A stretch of DNA of 23,993 nucleotides from Bacillota bacterium (GCA_012800215.1 JAAZJT010000059.1:1-23993); one strand, 5' to 3'. Shown: positions 7,577 through 15,038, counted from the first letter of the stretch. The notes: generated by a model not told the origin, from the letters alone. Translations and numbers: made by a program.

Positions 7577-7604
7577 TATACGCTTTAGGCGACAAAAAGG
7601 CTGC
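7577..7604 (-). promoter_or_regulatory. Probable autoregulated ECF promoter
   Basis: On the minus strand GCAGCC (-35, 7599-7604) and CGTATA (-10, 7577-7582) are 16 bases apart, about 25 bases before the sigma gene. This is close to the GCAACC...CGTCTA pattern of many ECF-dependent promoters and unlike a sigma-A promoter. Confidence 0.6.
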
Positions 7605-7715
7605 AAAATTTTATAATTTAATCAGCAAATTGTTCAAAGATCCAGATGAATCCTGTTCCTTTTCTAGTTTTCATAATAAAATACTTATATTGGAGACTAT
7701 AGGCAGGTGCACTAT

Positions 7716-8696
7716 ATGAATATTTCTGCTGAACTAAAACAAAAAATCAACCGCATACCCCAGCTTCCCGGGGTATATAAGATGCTCGATTCGCAAGGGA
7801 ATATTATCTATATCGGTAAAAGTAAGTGCCTTAAAAAAAGAGTGAGATCGTATTTTACGCGCAATCATGAAGGCAAAATAGAAAAATTAGTTTCATTAGT
7901 AGATGATATAGACTATCTAGTTGCAGATACCCATCTAGAGGCAAAATTGCTGGAATGCAAGCTTATCAAGGAAACTAAGCCGATATTTAACTCACAAATG
8001 AAAAATGACGGAAGTTATGTATATCTTAAAATAGTAGAAAGATATAATCCGTACAAAGTTTTAACGGTAGAATCTGAACGTAGTCAGCATTCCTATGGAC
8101 CGTTCAGGCAAAAGTTCACACTCTATGACATCATAGATACACTGATGAGTATATTTCCCATCACCAAAAAGAATAATGACTACCTGTTTGATTATCATCC
8201 CATTCCTTTGTCCATGAATCAGACAAGCTTTAATGAAAACAAAAAAATCCTTAGCGAATTATTTTCAGATACCGAGTGCATGAATTCTTTTATCGAAATT
8301 CTGGAAGACAAAATGAAGCAGTCAGCAACATTATATAAATATGAAACTGCCGCAAAGTATAGGGATATTGTTCGAGGATTAAAATATCTCAATTACAGAA
8401 TAAGTGATTACAACAACTTCCTGTCCCAGGACTATTTACTAAAAATACCTACAAATAAAGGAATTAAACTTTTTCTTATCTCCAGAGGACAGATTCTAGC
8501 GAAAAAGGTTTTAAAAAATCCTACCAGTGTTGATCTCGATTCATTCGTTCGCACCGGTTATGCATTAAAGCCAGCAGATTCAACCGCTACTTATGAAAAA
8601 GCAGCGGTCGATTATCACGATATTATCTACTCAGAAATAAAATCATTACCCAAAGGGTGGTACGAGCTGATACTGCCTTCATCATCCCCCGCATAG
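7716..8696 (+). CDS. UvrC-like GIY-YIG nuclease lacking the C-terminal half
   Basis: A 326-aa homolog of the N-terminal half of excinuclease subunit UvrC. Positions counted from the ATG: GIY-YIG domain at about 13-95 with PGVYK (Tyr21), IIYIGKS (Tyr32), KKRVRSY (Arg42) and the acidic helix HLEAKLLE; then a UVR (UvrB-binding) motif at about 193-225, DKMKQSATLYKYETAAKYRD. The four-cysteine Fe-S segment seen in UvrC between these is absent. So are the RNase H-like second nuclease domain and the helix-hairpin-helix repeats. In this it resembles Cho-type proteins, which make only the 3' incision. GTG at 7707 is an alternative start; ATG at 7716 has AGGTG at better spacing. The 3' end overlaps the convergent acetyltransferase gene by 70 bp. 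It is most likely an accessory repair nuclease. Confidence 0.85.
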   Translation: MNISAELKQKINRIPQLPGVYKMLDSQGNIIYIGKSKCLKKRVRSYFTRNHEGKIEKLVSLVDDIDYLVADTHLEAKLLECKLIKETKPIFNSQMKNDGSYVYLKIVERYNPYKVLTVESERSQHSYGPFRQKFTLYDIIDTLMSIFPITKKNNDYLFDYHPIPLSMNQTSFNENKKILSELFSDTECMNSFIEILEDKMKQSATLYKYETAAKYRDIVRGLKYLNYRISDYNNFLSQDYLLKIPTNKGIKLFLISRGQILAKKVLKNPTSVDLDSFVRTGYALKPADSTATYEKAAVDYHDIIYSEIKSLPKGWYELILPSSSPA

Positions 8697-9262
8697 TTTA
8701 GTACTATCCTATCACTCAACTGCTCTGGGTACATAAAACTATAAATTTCCTCCAGTGCATTATAAACGTAGTAATCATTACGATTCTTTTTTAAAGGTTG
8801 ATAAAGAATATCAAAATCTACTCCCAATAAATTAGAAGAAACACTAGTTCTTCTCATACCATTTTTTAAGTAAAAATTTATACGTTTCTCCCTTTGCTTT
8901 CTTTCTTGCTCCTTTTGTACTGACTCTACTTTTTCCACTTCTACAAGAAAACCATCAACATCACAAAACTTTTCTTTAAGCAAAGTTAAAAACTGACTAC
9001 CATGCCCCCTGCCTCTTTTTGCAGCTATCACTGCATAGTAGTCGAGTAAAAAGCATGTTTGCAAATTATTAAAGCAACAGAAAGCGTATGCTACGATACT
9101 GCCTTGGGAATAAAGAGCGAAGCATTGATAGTTATGCTTGCTAATTAAACTTTCTATGGCCTTAAAAGGCTTTAACTCAGCTGCAGGAAAGTCATTAACC
9201 ATATGAGTTGCATATATTTGCTTGATTTTAGAGATACCAACTTCCCTAATTTCCAACTTCAC
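8627..9262 (-). CDS. GNAT-family N-acetyltransferase
   Basis: A 211-aa protein with a GNAT fold. The acetyl-CoA-binding motif A is RGRGHGSQFLTLL near residue 84, preceded by the beta strand CFLLDYYAVIAAKR. The region after it (FYLKNGMRR) resembles the usual C-terminal NFYkk-G-F strand. A charged, probably helical insert, EVEKVESVQKEQERKQREKR, lies between them. The substrate cannot be told. The GTG start has AAGGAG only three bases away; TTG two codons downstream (9254-9256) is a reasonable alternative. The 3' end overlaps the UvrC-like gene on the other strand by 70 bp, with no terminator visible between the two. Confidence 0.8.
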   Translation of the reverse strand: MKLEIREVGISKIKQIYATHMVNDFPAAELKPFKAIESLISKHNYQCFALYSQGSIVAYAFCCFNNLQTCFLLDYYAVIAAKRGRGHGSQFLTLLKEKFCDVDGFLVEVEKVESVQKEQERKQREKRINFYLKNGMRRTSVSSNLLGVDFDILYQPLKKNRNDYYVYNALEEIYSFMYPEQLSDRIVLNYAGDDEGSISSYHPLGNDFISE

Positions 9263-9305
9263 TATCTCCTTATTTTAAGTTATCTAAGGGTTACCAGTAG
9301 TAATA

Positions 9306-10592
9306 CTAAGGCAGTTTTTTATCTTCAATTAACCTGGAAGCATTGCTGTCATCAATAACTTTCAGCTGCCTTAACCATTTCAATATATAGCCGTCTCTGA
9401 AAAAACTCAGTAGGATTCCTTCACAGAATCTTTCTGCTCGGATTGCACCCATTATCAGCGCAAGTAAACATTGTTCATCTAAAGCGCCGACATTGGCATT
9501 TCGCATCGATGGTTCTTCCCACTTAAGACCGTTTTTTTCAAGAATCGGCTCATATTTTGAAAGCTGATACTCCGGATGGCTCTGCGAGAACAGATAAAAC
9601 TCAGAAACAAACGAGTTTACAATATCTCCATAATTAACATATGAAATATGGATTGGATGTTCTGGGGTACCGTCATTTTCAGTACCATCAACCCATTCGC
9701 CGTAAGACTCGGCCCTTGCAATTTTCTCGATGTATTTAGTAAGTAATTTAAATTTACTACCCGTACCTTCATCGCCAATAAACTCAGACCACTCATCATA
9801 AATTGCCCGTAAATCACTATCAAGATAATCAAGTGCTTTGTCTCTGATGTCTTTTGGCACACCATAATAAGCTTCTGCAATGGAGCCTGTAATAGCTGCT
9901 AAAGTGTCGCTATCACCACCAAGCGAAATTGCTGTGCGTATTGCGTCCTCAAAGGATGTTGATTCCAAAAAAGCCTGAATCGCTTGCGGTACAGTGCCCT
10001 GGCAGGTCTCGTTAAACTCATAGGTATCTCTGATATCATCAATTTTGAAATTTAACTGATAATAATTGCGCTCAATTATATCTCTGATTTCACCTTTAGT
10101 AAAGCCGTTTCGTGCCATATAAATCGCCACTGCAGTGGCTTCAGCTCCCTTGATACCCTCGCTATGATTATGAGTTACTCCGGTAACTATACTAGCGAGT
10201 CTGCAAGCTTCCCTTTCCGTTCTAGAAACAAAGCCTACTGGGCTTATCCGCATAGCTGCACCATTACCAAAACTGTTGTATGGTTTAGGATCATCACTAA
10301 AAACCCACCTCGAGAACATTCCGCCGTAGCCACAATTGGGATATCTACGTCCTATTTCCTGCATATATTTAATGGTCAACTTCTCAAGAAGCGAGTAATA
10401 TTCACTGTCACAGTCGTTTTTACAAGATGCTGTTTTTCTTTCTGCTTCCATAATGGCCTTGGCAACTGCAAGGGTCATAATACTGTCATCCGTTACCCGG
10501 CAATCATCTGTAAACAGTTCGAAATCCTTATTTCGTTGATTATTAAATTCAAAACGTGAGCCGACTACGTCTCCAATAATTGTACCAATCAT
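9306..10592 (-). CDS. ADP-ribosylglycohydrolase-like protein with C-terminal DUF6508-type domain
   Basis: A 428-aa protein. The first 270 residues or so are an ADP-ribosylglycohydrolase/crystallin-J1-type domain: N-terminal MIGTIIGDVVGSRFE, the metal-site motif TDDSIMT (34-40), HNHSEGIKGAEATA, and the second metal motif GGDSDTLAAITGSIAEAYYG. Both Asp motifs that hold the two Mg2+ ions are intact, so removal of ADP-ribose from a protein or small molecule is expected. The remaining 110 or so residues (about 315-425, from YGDIVNSFVSEFYLFSQSHPEY to FFRDGYILKWLRQL) look like a DUF6508-type domain, often found alone. GGGGG precedes the ATG by six bases. It lies 56 bp downstream of a truncated nucleotidyltransferase. 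The first domain is firm, the second tentative, and the substrate unknown. Confidence 0.87.
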   Translation of the reverse strand: MIGTIIGDVVGSRFEFNNQRNKDFELFTDDCRVTDDSIMTLAVAKAIMEAERKTASCKNDCDSEYYSLLEKLTIKYMQEIGRRYPNCGYGGMFSRWVFSDDPKPYNSFGNGAAMRISPVGFVSRTEREACRLASIVTGVTHNHSEGIKGAEATAVAIYMARNGFTKGEIRDIIERNYYQLNFKIDDIRDTYEFNETCQGTVPQAIQAFLESTSFEDAIRTAISLGGDSDTLAAITGSIAEAYYGVPKDIRDKALDYLDSDLRAIYDEWSEFIGDEGTGSKFKLLTKYIEKIARAESYGEWVDGTENDGTPEHPIHISYVNYGDIVNSFVSEFYLFSQSHPEYQLSKYEPILEKNGLKWEEPSMRNANVGALDEQCLLALIMGAIRAERFCEGILLSFFRDGYILKWLRQLKVIDDSNASRLIEDKKLP

Positions 10593-10648
10593 TGAGTACC
10601 CCCATCACATAACTTTCATTCATCTAATGAATAATTAAACCAATTTGT

Positions 10649-10924
10649 TTACCCGTTTATGACTAACCATCCTCCGCCATCAACCCAATCACCCCATGCT
10701 CCCGGGGGTACAACCAGGTTGTTTTTATGCTCGTCATCCAACTCTGCAGCAAGTTGATTGATGGCATTTAAGTCAAATGATTCTGCATTGTAATAGATTC
10801 CGATATCTATATCAGAATCCTCTGAATGAGTACCCCTTGCACGTGAACCACCCAAAACAATACCTTCTATATAAGGCAAAGAGGATAATTTCTCTGCCAC
10901 TGATTTAATAATATTATCTACCAT
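10649..10924 (-). CDS. Truncated nucleotidyltransferase-domain protein
   Basis: A 91-aa product with the Pol-beta/MNT nucleotidyltransferase signature GGSRARGTHSEDSDIDIGIYY. It has the GS motif and the DxD metal pair, about residues 25-45. In longer relatives the chain continues after a GGWLV-NG segment like the one here into the strand with the third catalytic carboxylate and a helical domain. This ORF stops at TAA right after GGGWLVING. The next codons in frame (TNWFNYSLDE, then stop) hardly resemble the family, so a 3' deletion or decay is likely. The RBS (AAGGAG, nine bases before ATG) is intact. A short MNT antitoxin-like protein is the alternative, but no HEPN partner is present. It is probably inactive. 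Confidence 0.65.
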   Translation of the reverse strand: MVDNIIKSVAEKLSSLPYIEGIVLGGSRARGTHSEDSDIDIGIYYNAESFDLNAINQLAAELDDEHKNNLVVPPGAWGDWVDGGGWLVING

Positions 10925-11152
10925 ACAAACACACTCCTTTTTTTCGTATATCTTAACGGAAATTAGCCTTCAAGTTTTTCTCGTTTATCATCATTTCATC
11001 TCCAGCTCAAACGATTACCAAAAAACTTACTCGATTATATAATACACTAAAAAAATGCCGTAATATCACCGGTTTGCAAACTTTTACCTGCTCAGCATGT
11101 TAGCAAGTAAATCCTTTGGGCTTTTTTATATTTATTATGACGTATACATAGT

Positions 11153-11191
11153 AAAAAATAGTGCTTGCATAATATAATGCAAGCACTATTT
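11153..11191 (-). terminator. Strong terminator of the DUF134-NifX-MinD-Mrp operon
   Basis: A perfect 15-bp inverted repeat (AAATAGTGCTTGCAT and its complement, 11156-11170 with 11177-11191) has a six-base loop and is followed on the minus strand by a TTTTTT tract. It lies 19 bp after the last gene of the operon. The stretch 10925-11152 contains only AT-rich sequence and the RBS of the truncated nucleotidyltransferase. Confidence 0.9.
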
Positions 11192-11209
11192 AATAATACA
11201 AATATAGTA

Positions 11210-11569
11210 TTATTCACCACATTCACCATGATGTTGATGTTTATGGCAAACAGAACCTGTGGATTTTAAGGAGCCATGCAGGTACGCTTCTACTGCTGTT
11301 TTAGCATTGCCGCTTGCTCCGACAATAACCTCTATGCCTTTTTCATTGAAAATATCAATAGCTCCGCCGCCCATGCCGCCTGAGATAATCACATTAACTC
11401 CCAGGTCATTTAGAAAGTTAGGGAGAAAGCCGGGCCTATGCCCAGGGTTAGGTATAGATTCACTTTTAACTATCTGATTGTCTTCGACTGCAAAAATATT
11501 GAAGTTAGCGCAATGCCCAAAATGCTCTGTTATCATTTCATTTTCACTTGCAACTGCAATTTTAATCAT
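11210..11569 (-). CDS. NifX/NifB-C-like (dinitrogenase Fe-Mo cofactor) family protein with His/Cys tail
   Basis: A 119-aa member of the family that includes NifX, NafY and the NifB C-terminus. It begins MIKIAVASENEMITEHFGHC and continues with NFLNDLGVNVIISGGMGGGAIDIFNEKGIEVIVGASG, the typical ribonuclease-H-like fold. Nitrogenase relatives carry Fe-Mo or Fe-S cofactor precursors. In non-fixers the stand-alone proteins are linked to Mrp/MinD ATPases, as here. The end CHKHQHHGECGE has four His and two Cys and may bind a metal. The ATG at 11567-11569 has GGAGGAG seven bases upstream; longer frames from earlier ATGs are not supported. It is the last gene of the operon, 80 bp after Mrp and followed by a strong terminator. 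Confidence 0.88.
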   Translation of the reverse strand: MIKIAVASENEMITEHFGHCANFNIFAVEDNQIVKSESIPNPGHRPGFLPNFLNDLGVNVIISGGMGGGAIDIFNEKGIEVIVGASGNAKTAVEAYLHGSLKSTGSVCHKHQHHGECGE

Positions 11570-11649
11570 TGTTTTCTCCTCCATTTTTTTATTACAAAAT
11601 ATATCCATCTAGTATCCTTAAAGCTTGCTCAAGCTCTATGCAAGCAATC

Positions 11650-12498
11650 TCAATTATGATTTGCCTCTATTCTTTCTGCCAATATTTTTGCCACAGGGTC
11701 GAGCCAATTGCCGTCAATAAATTCTATCATACCCTTATCACATGCTGCTGAAATTTTGGGATCAATCGGTAGTTTCGCAAGAACTTTCAGATTATGTTTA
11801 TCTGCTATTTCATCAATGTGACTATCACCGAAAATCTGATACTCTTTACGATTATCAGGGCATTTAAAGTAGGACATGTTTTCTACCAGGCCAATGATGG
11901 GAATATTCATCATTTCAGCCATCTTAACCGCTTTTGATACAATCATGGAAACCAACTCTTGGGGTGAGGTAACAACAATAATCCCGTCAACAGCAATCGA
12001 TTGAAATACTGTAAGAGGAACATCGCCAGTGCCAGGGGGCATGTCAATAAACATGAAATCAACATCGCTCCAGATAACATCAGTCCAGAACTGCTTTACT
12101 GTACCGGCAATAATTGGCCCTCTCCAGACAACCGGATCAGTATCATTTGCCAAAAGTAAATTAATAGACATAATGTCAATACCGGTCTTAGTTTTAACAG
12201 GAATTATGCCGTATTTACTGCCTGAGGCTTTTTCCCTGATACCGAAGGCTTTCGGTATAGAGGGCCCGGTAACGTCCGCATCCAAAATAGCTGTATGATA
12301 GCCCATTCTTTTCATGGTAACTGCAAGCATGGAGGTTACCAGCGACTTACCAACACCTCCTTTACCGCTGACAACACCAATAACCTTTTTGATGCTGCTC
12401 ATTTCATGTGGTTTCTCAGAAAAATCATTTTTCTTTTCCTCTCTCTCGGCACAGTCCTCCGTGCAGCTGCTGCAGCTTTGGTTGCAATTTTCGCTCAT
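11650..12498 (-). CDS. Mrp/NBP35-family P-loop ATPase
   Basis: A 282-aa Fe-S cluster carrier of the Mrp/NBP35 (ApbC) group. It has a Cys cluster at the N-terminus (Cys5, 9, 12, 16), a deviant Walker A SGKGGVGKS at 44-52, a switch region LDADVTGPSIPKAFG, and FMFIDMPPGTGDVPLTV as Walker B/switch II. The ENMSYFKCPDN segment is where most Mrp proteins carry a CPxC cluster-binding pair. Here the second Cys is Asn (codons TGC CCT GAT AAT), so the usual dimer-bridging site may be altered. AAGGAG lies eight bases before the ATG, and the gene follows the MinD-type ATPase after only 13 bp. It probably works with the two NifX-like proteins and the ferredoxin-ATPases in assembling or delivering an Fe-S or metal cofactor. 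The target is unknown. Confidence 0.92.
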   Translation of the reverse strand: MSENCNQSCSSCTEDCAEREEKKNDFSEKPHEMSSIKKVIGVVSGKGGVGKSLVTSMLAVTMKRMGYHTAILDADVTGPSIPKAFGIREKASGSKYGIIPVKTKTGIDIMSINLLLANDTDPVVWRGPIIAGTVKQFWTDVIWSDVDFMFIDMPPGTGDVPLTVFQSIAVDGIIVVTSPQELVSMIVSKAVKMAEMMNIPIIGLVENMSYFKCPDNRKEYQIFGDSHIDEIADKHNLKVLAKLPIDPKISAACDKGMIEFIDGNWLDPVAKILAERIEANHN

Positions 12499-12511
12499 AA
12501 TCTTAACTCCT

Positions 12512-13393
12512 TTATTTCAGATTGACACTTTCTTCAAAAAGCAATTTCATTGTCTTATTGTAAACCTCTCTCACTGCTTCACCCGATGCACAGTCTATAT
12601 CTACAATGGTCTGTCCGTTATTAATCGCTTTTGCTGCGTCAGAATCAAAAAGTATTCTGCCCAGAAAAGCCAGTCCTTGTTTTTTACAGAAGCTTTCTAT
12701 CTTTTCTGTGTTTTCTACGTTGGTGTCAAATTTGTTTATACATACTGCTGTCTTTATTCCAAATTTCGCTGCTGTATTTATAATGCGCTTCATGTCATTA
12801 ATGCCCGATATGGAAGGTTCGGCCACTATCAAAACCATATCCACGCCGCTTAAAGATGCTATAACCGGACAGCCAATACCGGGAGAACCATCAATAATTG
12901 CAAGCTGGGCATCTGTGGTTGCCGATTTCATTTGTTTTTTTACCTCGGTGACCAACATACCGGAGGTGCCGCTACCCATTTTTAGCTGTGCTGTAGAGAA
13001 AACTTCCCCTTCACTTTCATATAACATCAACTCACCTGCTGCGGCCGGTTTTAAAGCTATAGCTCCTACCGGGCAAATAACTTCACAAACTCCACACCCT
13101 TCACAAGCAAAAGGATCTACCTTGTATATCTTATCTGCTGAAATGGCGCCAAATCTGCAGCTATGTATACACAGATCGCATTCTATACAAAGCTCTGTAT
13201 TTATCTCCGCTTTGGGCAAACCATAATAATCTGCTTTCCTTGGCTCAGAGCTTTGCTCTGTAATAAGGTGTAGGTTAGGTGCATCTACATCACAATCTGC
13301 ATAAGCCTTAGCCTTTGAAAGTCTAATAAAAGCGCTGGCTATAGTAGTTTTGCCCGTACCGCCTTTACCGCTAAGAATTAGAAGTTGCTTCAT
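12512..13393 (-). CDS. MinD-superfamily P-loop ATPase with inserted 2x[4Fe-4S] ferredoxin domain (first copy)
   Basis: A 293-aa protein. Walker A SGKGGTGKTT is at 8-17 and the switch I-like CDVDAPNLHL at 34-43. A ferredoxin insert carries two full CxxCxxCxxxC motifs (Cys69, 72, 75, 79 and Cys97, 100, 103, 107). Next come AIIDGSPGIGCPVIASL (Walker B/switch II) and VAEPSISGINDMKR. Such proteins always seem to occur as a tandem pair beside Mrp and NifX-like genes in anaerobes and archaea. A role in Fe-S cofactor assembly or electron-coupled ATP use is supposed but unproven. AAGGAGGTG precedes the ATG. The gene overlaps the end of the upstream copy by 23 bp, which suggests translational coupling and a heterodimer. 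Confidence 0.92.
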   Translation of the reverse strand: MKQLLILSGKGGTGKTTIASAFIRLSKAKAYADCDVDAPNLHLITEQSSEPRKADYYGLPKAEINTELCIECDLCIHSCRFGAISADKIYKVDPFACEGCGVCEVICPVGAIALKPAAAGELMLYESEGEVFSTAQLKMGSGTSGMLVTEVKKQMKSATTDAQLAIIDGSPGIGCPVIASLSGVDMVLIVAEPSISGINDMKRIINTAAKFGIKTAVCINKFDTNVENTEKIESFCKKQGLAFLGRILFDSDAAKAINNGQTIVDIDCASGEAVREVYNKTMKLLFEESVNLK

Positions 13394-14231
13394 GATGCAC
13401 CTCCTTTTTCACAGTTTCCAACAAAGTAGAAAATATTGTTCGCCATTTTTCACTTTTCCTTACAGCAATTTCAGCATTTGAATTTAAAATGCCAAGTTCA
13501 TTGTCAAATGGAATTCGAGCAAGAATCTTAATCTCTTTTTCAAAACAGAATTTTTCAGCCGGATTTTCTTCTTCCAGACATTTGTTAAGAACTACTCCGA
13601 ATGGTTTATTAAATAACTTGACCAGCTCGTATACCATATTGAGATTGTGAACACCGAACAATGTAGGTTCAACCACCAATATGCAGTAGTCTGCATCCAT
13701 AATACTTTCCATGACGATACAAGCACTTCCGGGAGGGCAGTCTACAAAAGTCTGTTTATCTGCTTCAGGTATATTCTCATTAAACAACTTTTTTATGATA
13801 GGAACTCCCGAAGCTTCGCCGGTGTTCATTATTCCTGTGTATATCGTTACCTGATCTGAGATCCCTTTTTGAACTTTTCCGATAACCCTTTCTTTCTCTG
13901 TCAACGCCTTTTCAGGGCAAAAAAGAATACAGCCGCCGCAAGAGTGACAAATCTCTTCAAAAACAATGAGTTTATCTTTTATATAGGCAAGTGCATTAAA
14001 CTTGCAAAAGTTAACACACTTACGGCAGCCACTGCATAGTTTTTCATCCACCTTTGGGGTCCGAACAGACACTTCCTCTTCCTGAATATTCTCAGGCTTA
14101 AAAAATAGGTGACCATTTGGTTCTTCAACATCACAATCTATATATGTTGATGTTTTTGCTGCTGCAGCTAAATTTACCGATACCAGTGTTTTCCCTGTGC
14201 CGCCCTTGCCGCTTAGCACAGCGATTCGCAT
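13371..14231 (-). CDS. MinD-superfamily P-loop ATPase with inserted 2x[4Fe-4S] ferredoxin domain (second copy)
   Basis: A 286-aa paralog of the neighbouring gene with the same order of parts: Walker A SGKGGTGKT at 7-15, CDVEEPNGHLFF, and ferredoxin cysteines 66, 69, 72, 76 and 95, 98, 101, 105. TFVDCPPGSACIVMESI is the Walker B/switch II region, followed by VVEPTLFGVHNLNM. The start used here (ATG 14229-14231, MRIAVLSGKGG) puts the P-loop at its usual distance from the N-terminus. The open frame extends 14 codons further into the NifX-like gene, which is unlikely to be translated. The ATG lies one base after the stop of that upstream gene, with GGGG nine bases before it. The 3' end overlaps the next ATPase gene. 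Together they probably form a two-subunit Fe-S ATPase. Confidence 0.92.
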   Translation of the reverse strand: MRIAVLSGKGGTGKTLVSVNLAAAAKTSTYIDCDVEEPNGHLFFKPENIQEEEVSVRTPKVDEKLCSGCRKCVNFCKFNALAYIKDKLIVFEEICHSCGGCILFCPEKALTEKERVIGKVQKGISDQVTIYTGIMNTGEASGVPIIKKLFNENIPEADKQTFVDCPPGSACIVMESIMDADYCILVVEPTLFGVHNLNMVYELVKLFNKPFGVVLNKCLEEENPAEKFCFEKEIKILARIPFDNELGILNSNAEIAVRKSEKWRTIFSTLLETVKKEVHHEATSNS

Positions 14232-14232
14232 A

Positions 14233-14601
14233 CTAATTGCCCCTGTGTCCGTGAAATCCGGCATGAATTTCATCGAGCAAAGGAAGCTTTCCGGCTATAA
14301 AGGCATCAATATTATCTTTAGCTGAAGCAGTTGTCGTTTTATAAATTTTGAATTCCGCAGCTTTAAGCACGTCAGCGGCATTTTCTCCTAAGCGGGGAGT
14401 AAGCAAAATATTTGCTTTGCTATCTACCACCTTTTGTGCAGCTTTAACTCCTGCGCCGCCTGTACTTGACGCGGCACTGTTATCAAGAAAAACACTTTTC
14501 TTGGTCTTGGGGTCATAAATGAGAAAATAAGGAGTGCGCCCAAAAGATACACTTACGTTTGACTGCAAACTTTTCTCATCTACCGGAATTGCTATTTTCA
14601 T
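14233..14601 (-). CDS. NifX/NifB-C-like (dinitrogenase Fe-Mo cofactor) family protein
   Basis: A 122-aa NifX-like protein starting MKIAIPVDEKSLQSNVSVSFGRTPYFLIYD, with the family's later TGGAGVKAAQKVVDSKANILLTPRLGENAADVLKAA and a C-terminal HAGFHGHRG. It differs enough from the 11210-11569 protein that the two are probably not interchangeable; this copy lacks the His/Cys-rich end. ATG at 14599-14601 has GGAGGG five bases upstream. The 16 extra codons of the open frame to the left of it have no family similarity. It lies between the DUF134 regulator (44 bp away) and the second MinD-type ATPase (one base away), so it is the first structural gene of the operon. Confidence 0.88.
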   Translation of the reverse strand: MKIAIPVDEKSLQSNVSVSFGRTPYFLIYDPKTKKSVFLDNSAASSTGGAGVKAAQKVVDSKANILLTPRLGENAADVLKAAEFKIYKTTTASAKDNIDAFIAGKLPLLDEIHAGFHGHRGN

Positions 14602-14645
14602 GCATACCCTCCATTCTATTTGTTCCCTCAATCTTTTGTTATTTG

Positions 14646-14993
14646 TCAACGTCCATGCCTACGTCTACGACAGCCTCTTCCGCACCCGTTTTCTAATCCA
14701 TCACAAAGACGATATTCTCCACCTTCAATCAAAAGAACCTTACCGTTCACCAGCGATTCGGCCAGCTTCTTTCTCGCTTCGGAATAAATACCTTGGACGG
14801 TAGTTCGAGCGACATTCATTTGTTTTGCACATTCTTCTTGCGTAAACCCCACTAAGTCTATAAGCCTTATCGTTTCATACTCGTCAATCGTCATTTTTAT
14901 ATGATTTTTTTCATCCGCATTTGCATCAAGAGGCCCAAATCTGTTTCTTTCAGGTAAGCAGCATACTTTTCTCCATTTCATCGGTCTTGGCAT
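14646..14993 (-). CDS. DUF134-family helix-turn-helix regulator
   Basis: A 115-aa DUF134 protein with MPRPMKWRKVCCLPERNRFGP at the start, the usual opening of the family. It has a sigma-region-4-like helix-turn-helix at about 35-85 (TIDEYETIRLIDLVGFTQEECAKQMNVARTTVQGIYSEARKKLAESL). A basic, Cys-containing tail follows (CDGLENGCGRGCRRRR). GAGGTGAT lies six bases before the ATG. DUF134 genes commonly neighbour NifX-like and Mrp genes and are thought to be DNA-binding regulators. Here it is the first gene of the operon, directly behind a promoter with two copies of the palindrome TGACATATGTCA. Autoregulation is the simplest reading. The cysteines might sense a metal or Fe-S cluster, which is speculation. 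Confidence 0.9.
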   Translation of the reverse strand: MPRPMKWRKVCCLPERNRFGPLDANADEKNHIKMTIDEYETIRLIDLVGFTQEECAKQMNVARTTVQGIYSEARKKLAESLVNGKVLLIEGGEYRLCDGLENGCGRGCRRRRHGR

Positions 14994-15014
14994 AGTCTTA
15001 TCACCTCATGGTTT

Positions 15015-15028
15015 ATGACATATGTCAT
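15015..15028. promoter_or_regulatory. Operator copy 2 (ATGACATATGTCAT)
   Basis: A perfect 14-bp palindrome sharing the 12-bp core TGACATATGTCA with the larger palindrome at 15046-15073. It lies just downstream of the predicted transcription start of the DUF134 operon, where a bound repressor would block initiation or clearance. Confidence 0.7.
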
Positions 15029-15038
15029 TTATACTTAT

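Noticed and set aside
10164..10559. 131-codon plus-strand frame opposite the ADP-ribosylglycohydrolase
   Set aside because: The minus-strand gene has intact family motifs throughout this interval; the plus-strand product matches nothing.
12314..12853. 179-codon plus-strand open frame across two ATPase genes
   Set aside because: Antisense to the Mrp and ferredoxin-ATPase genes, Cys/Phe-rich without domain similarity, and no RBS.
12606..13226. 206-codon open frame on the plus strand
   Set aside because: It lies wholly antisense to the ferredoxin-ATPase gene, has no RBS and gives a low-complexity Ser/Pro/Ile-rich product; it is a shadow of that gene.
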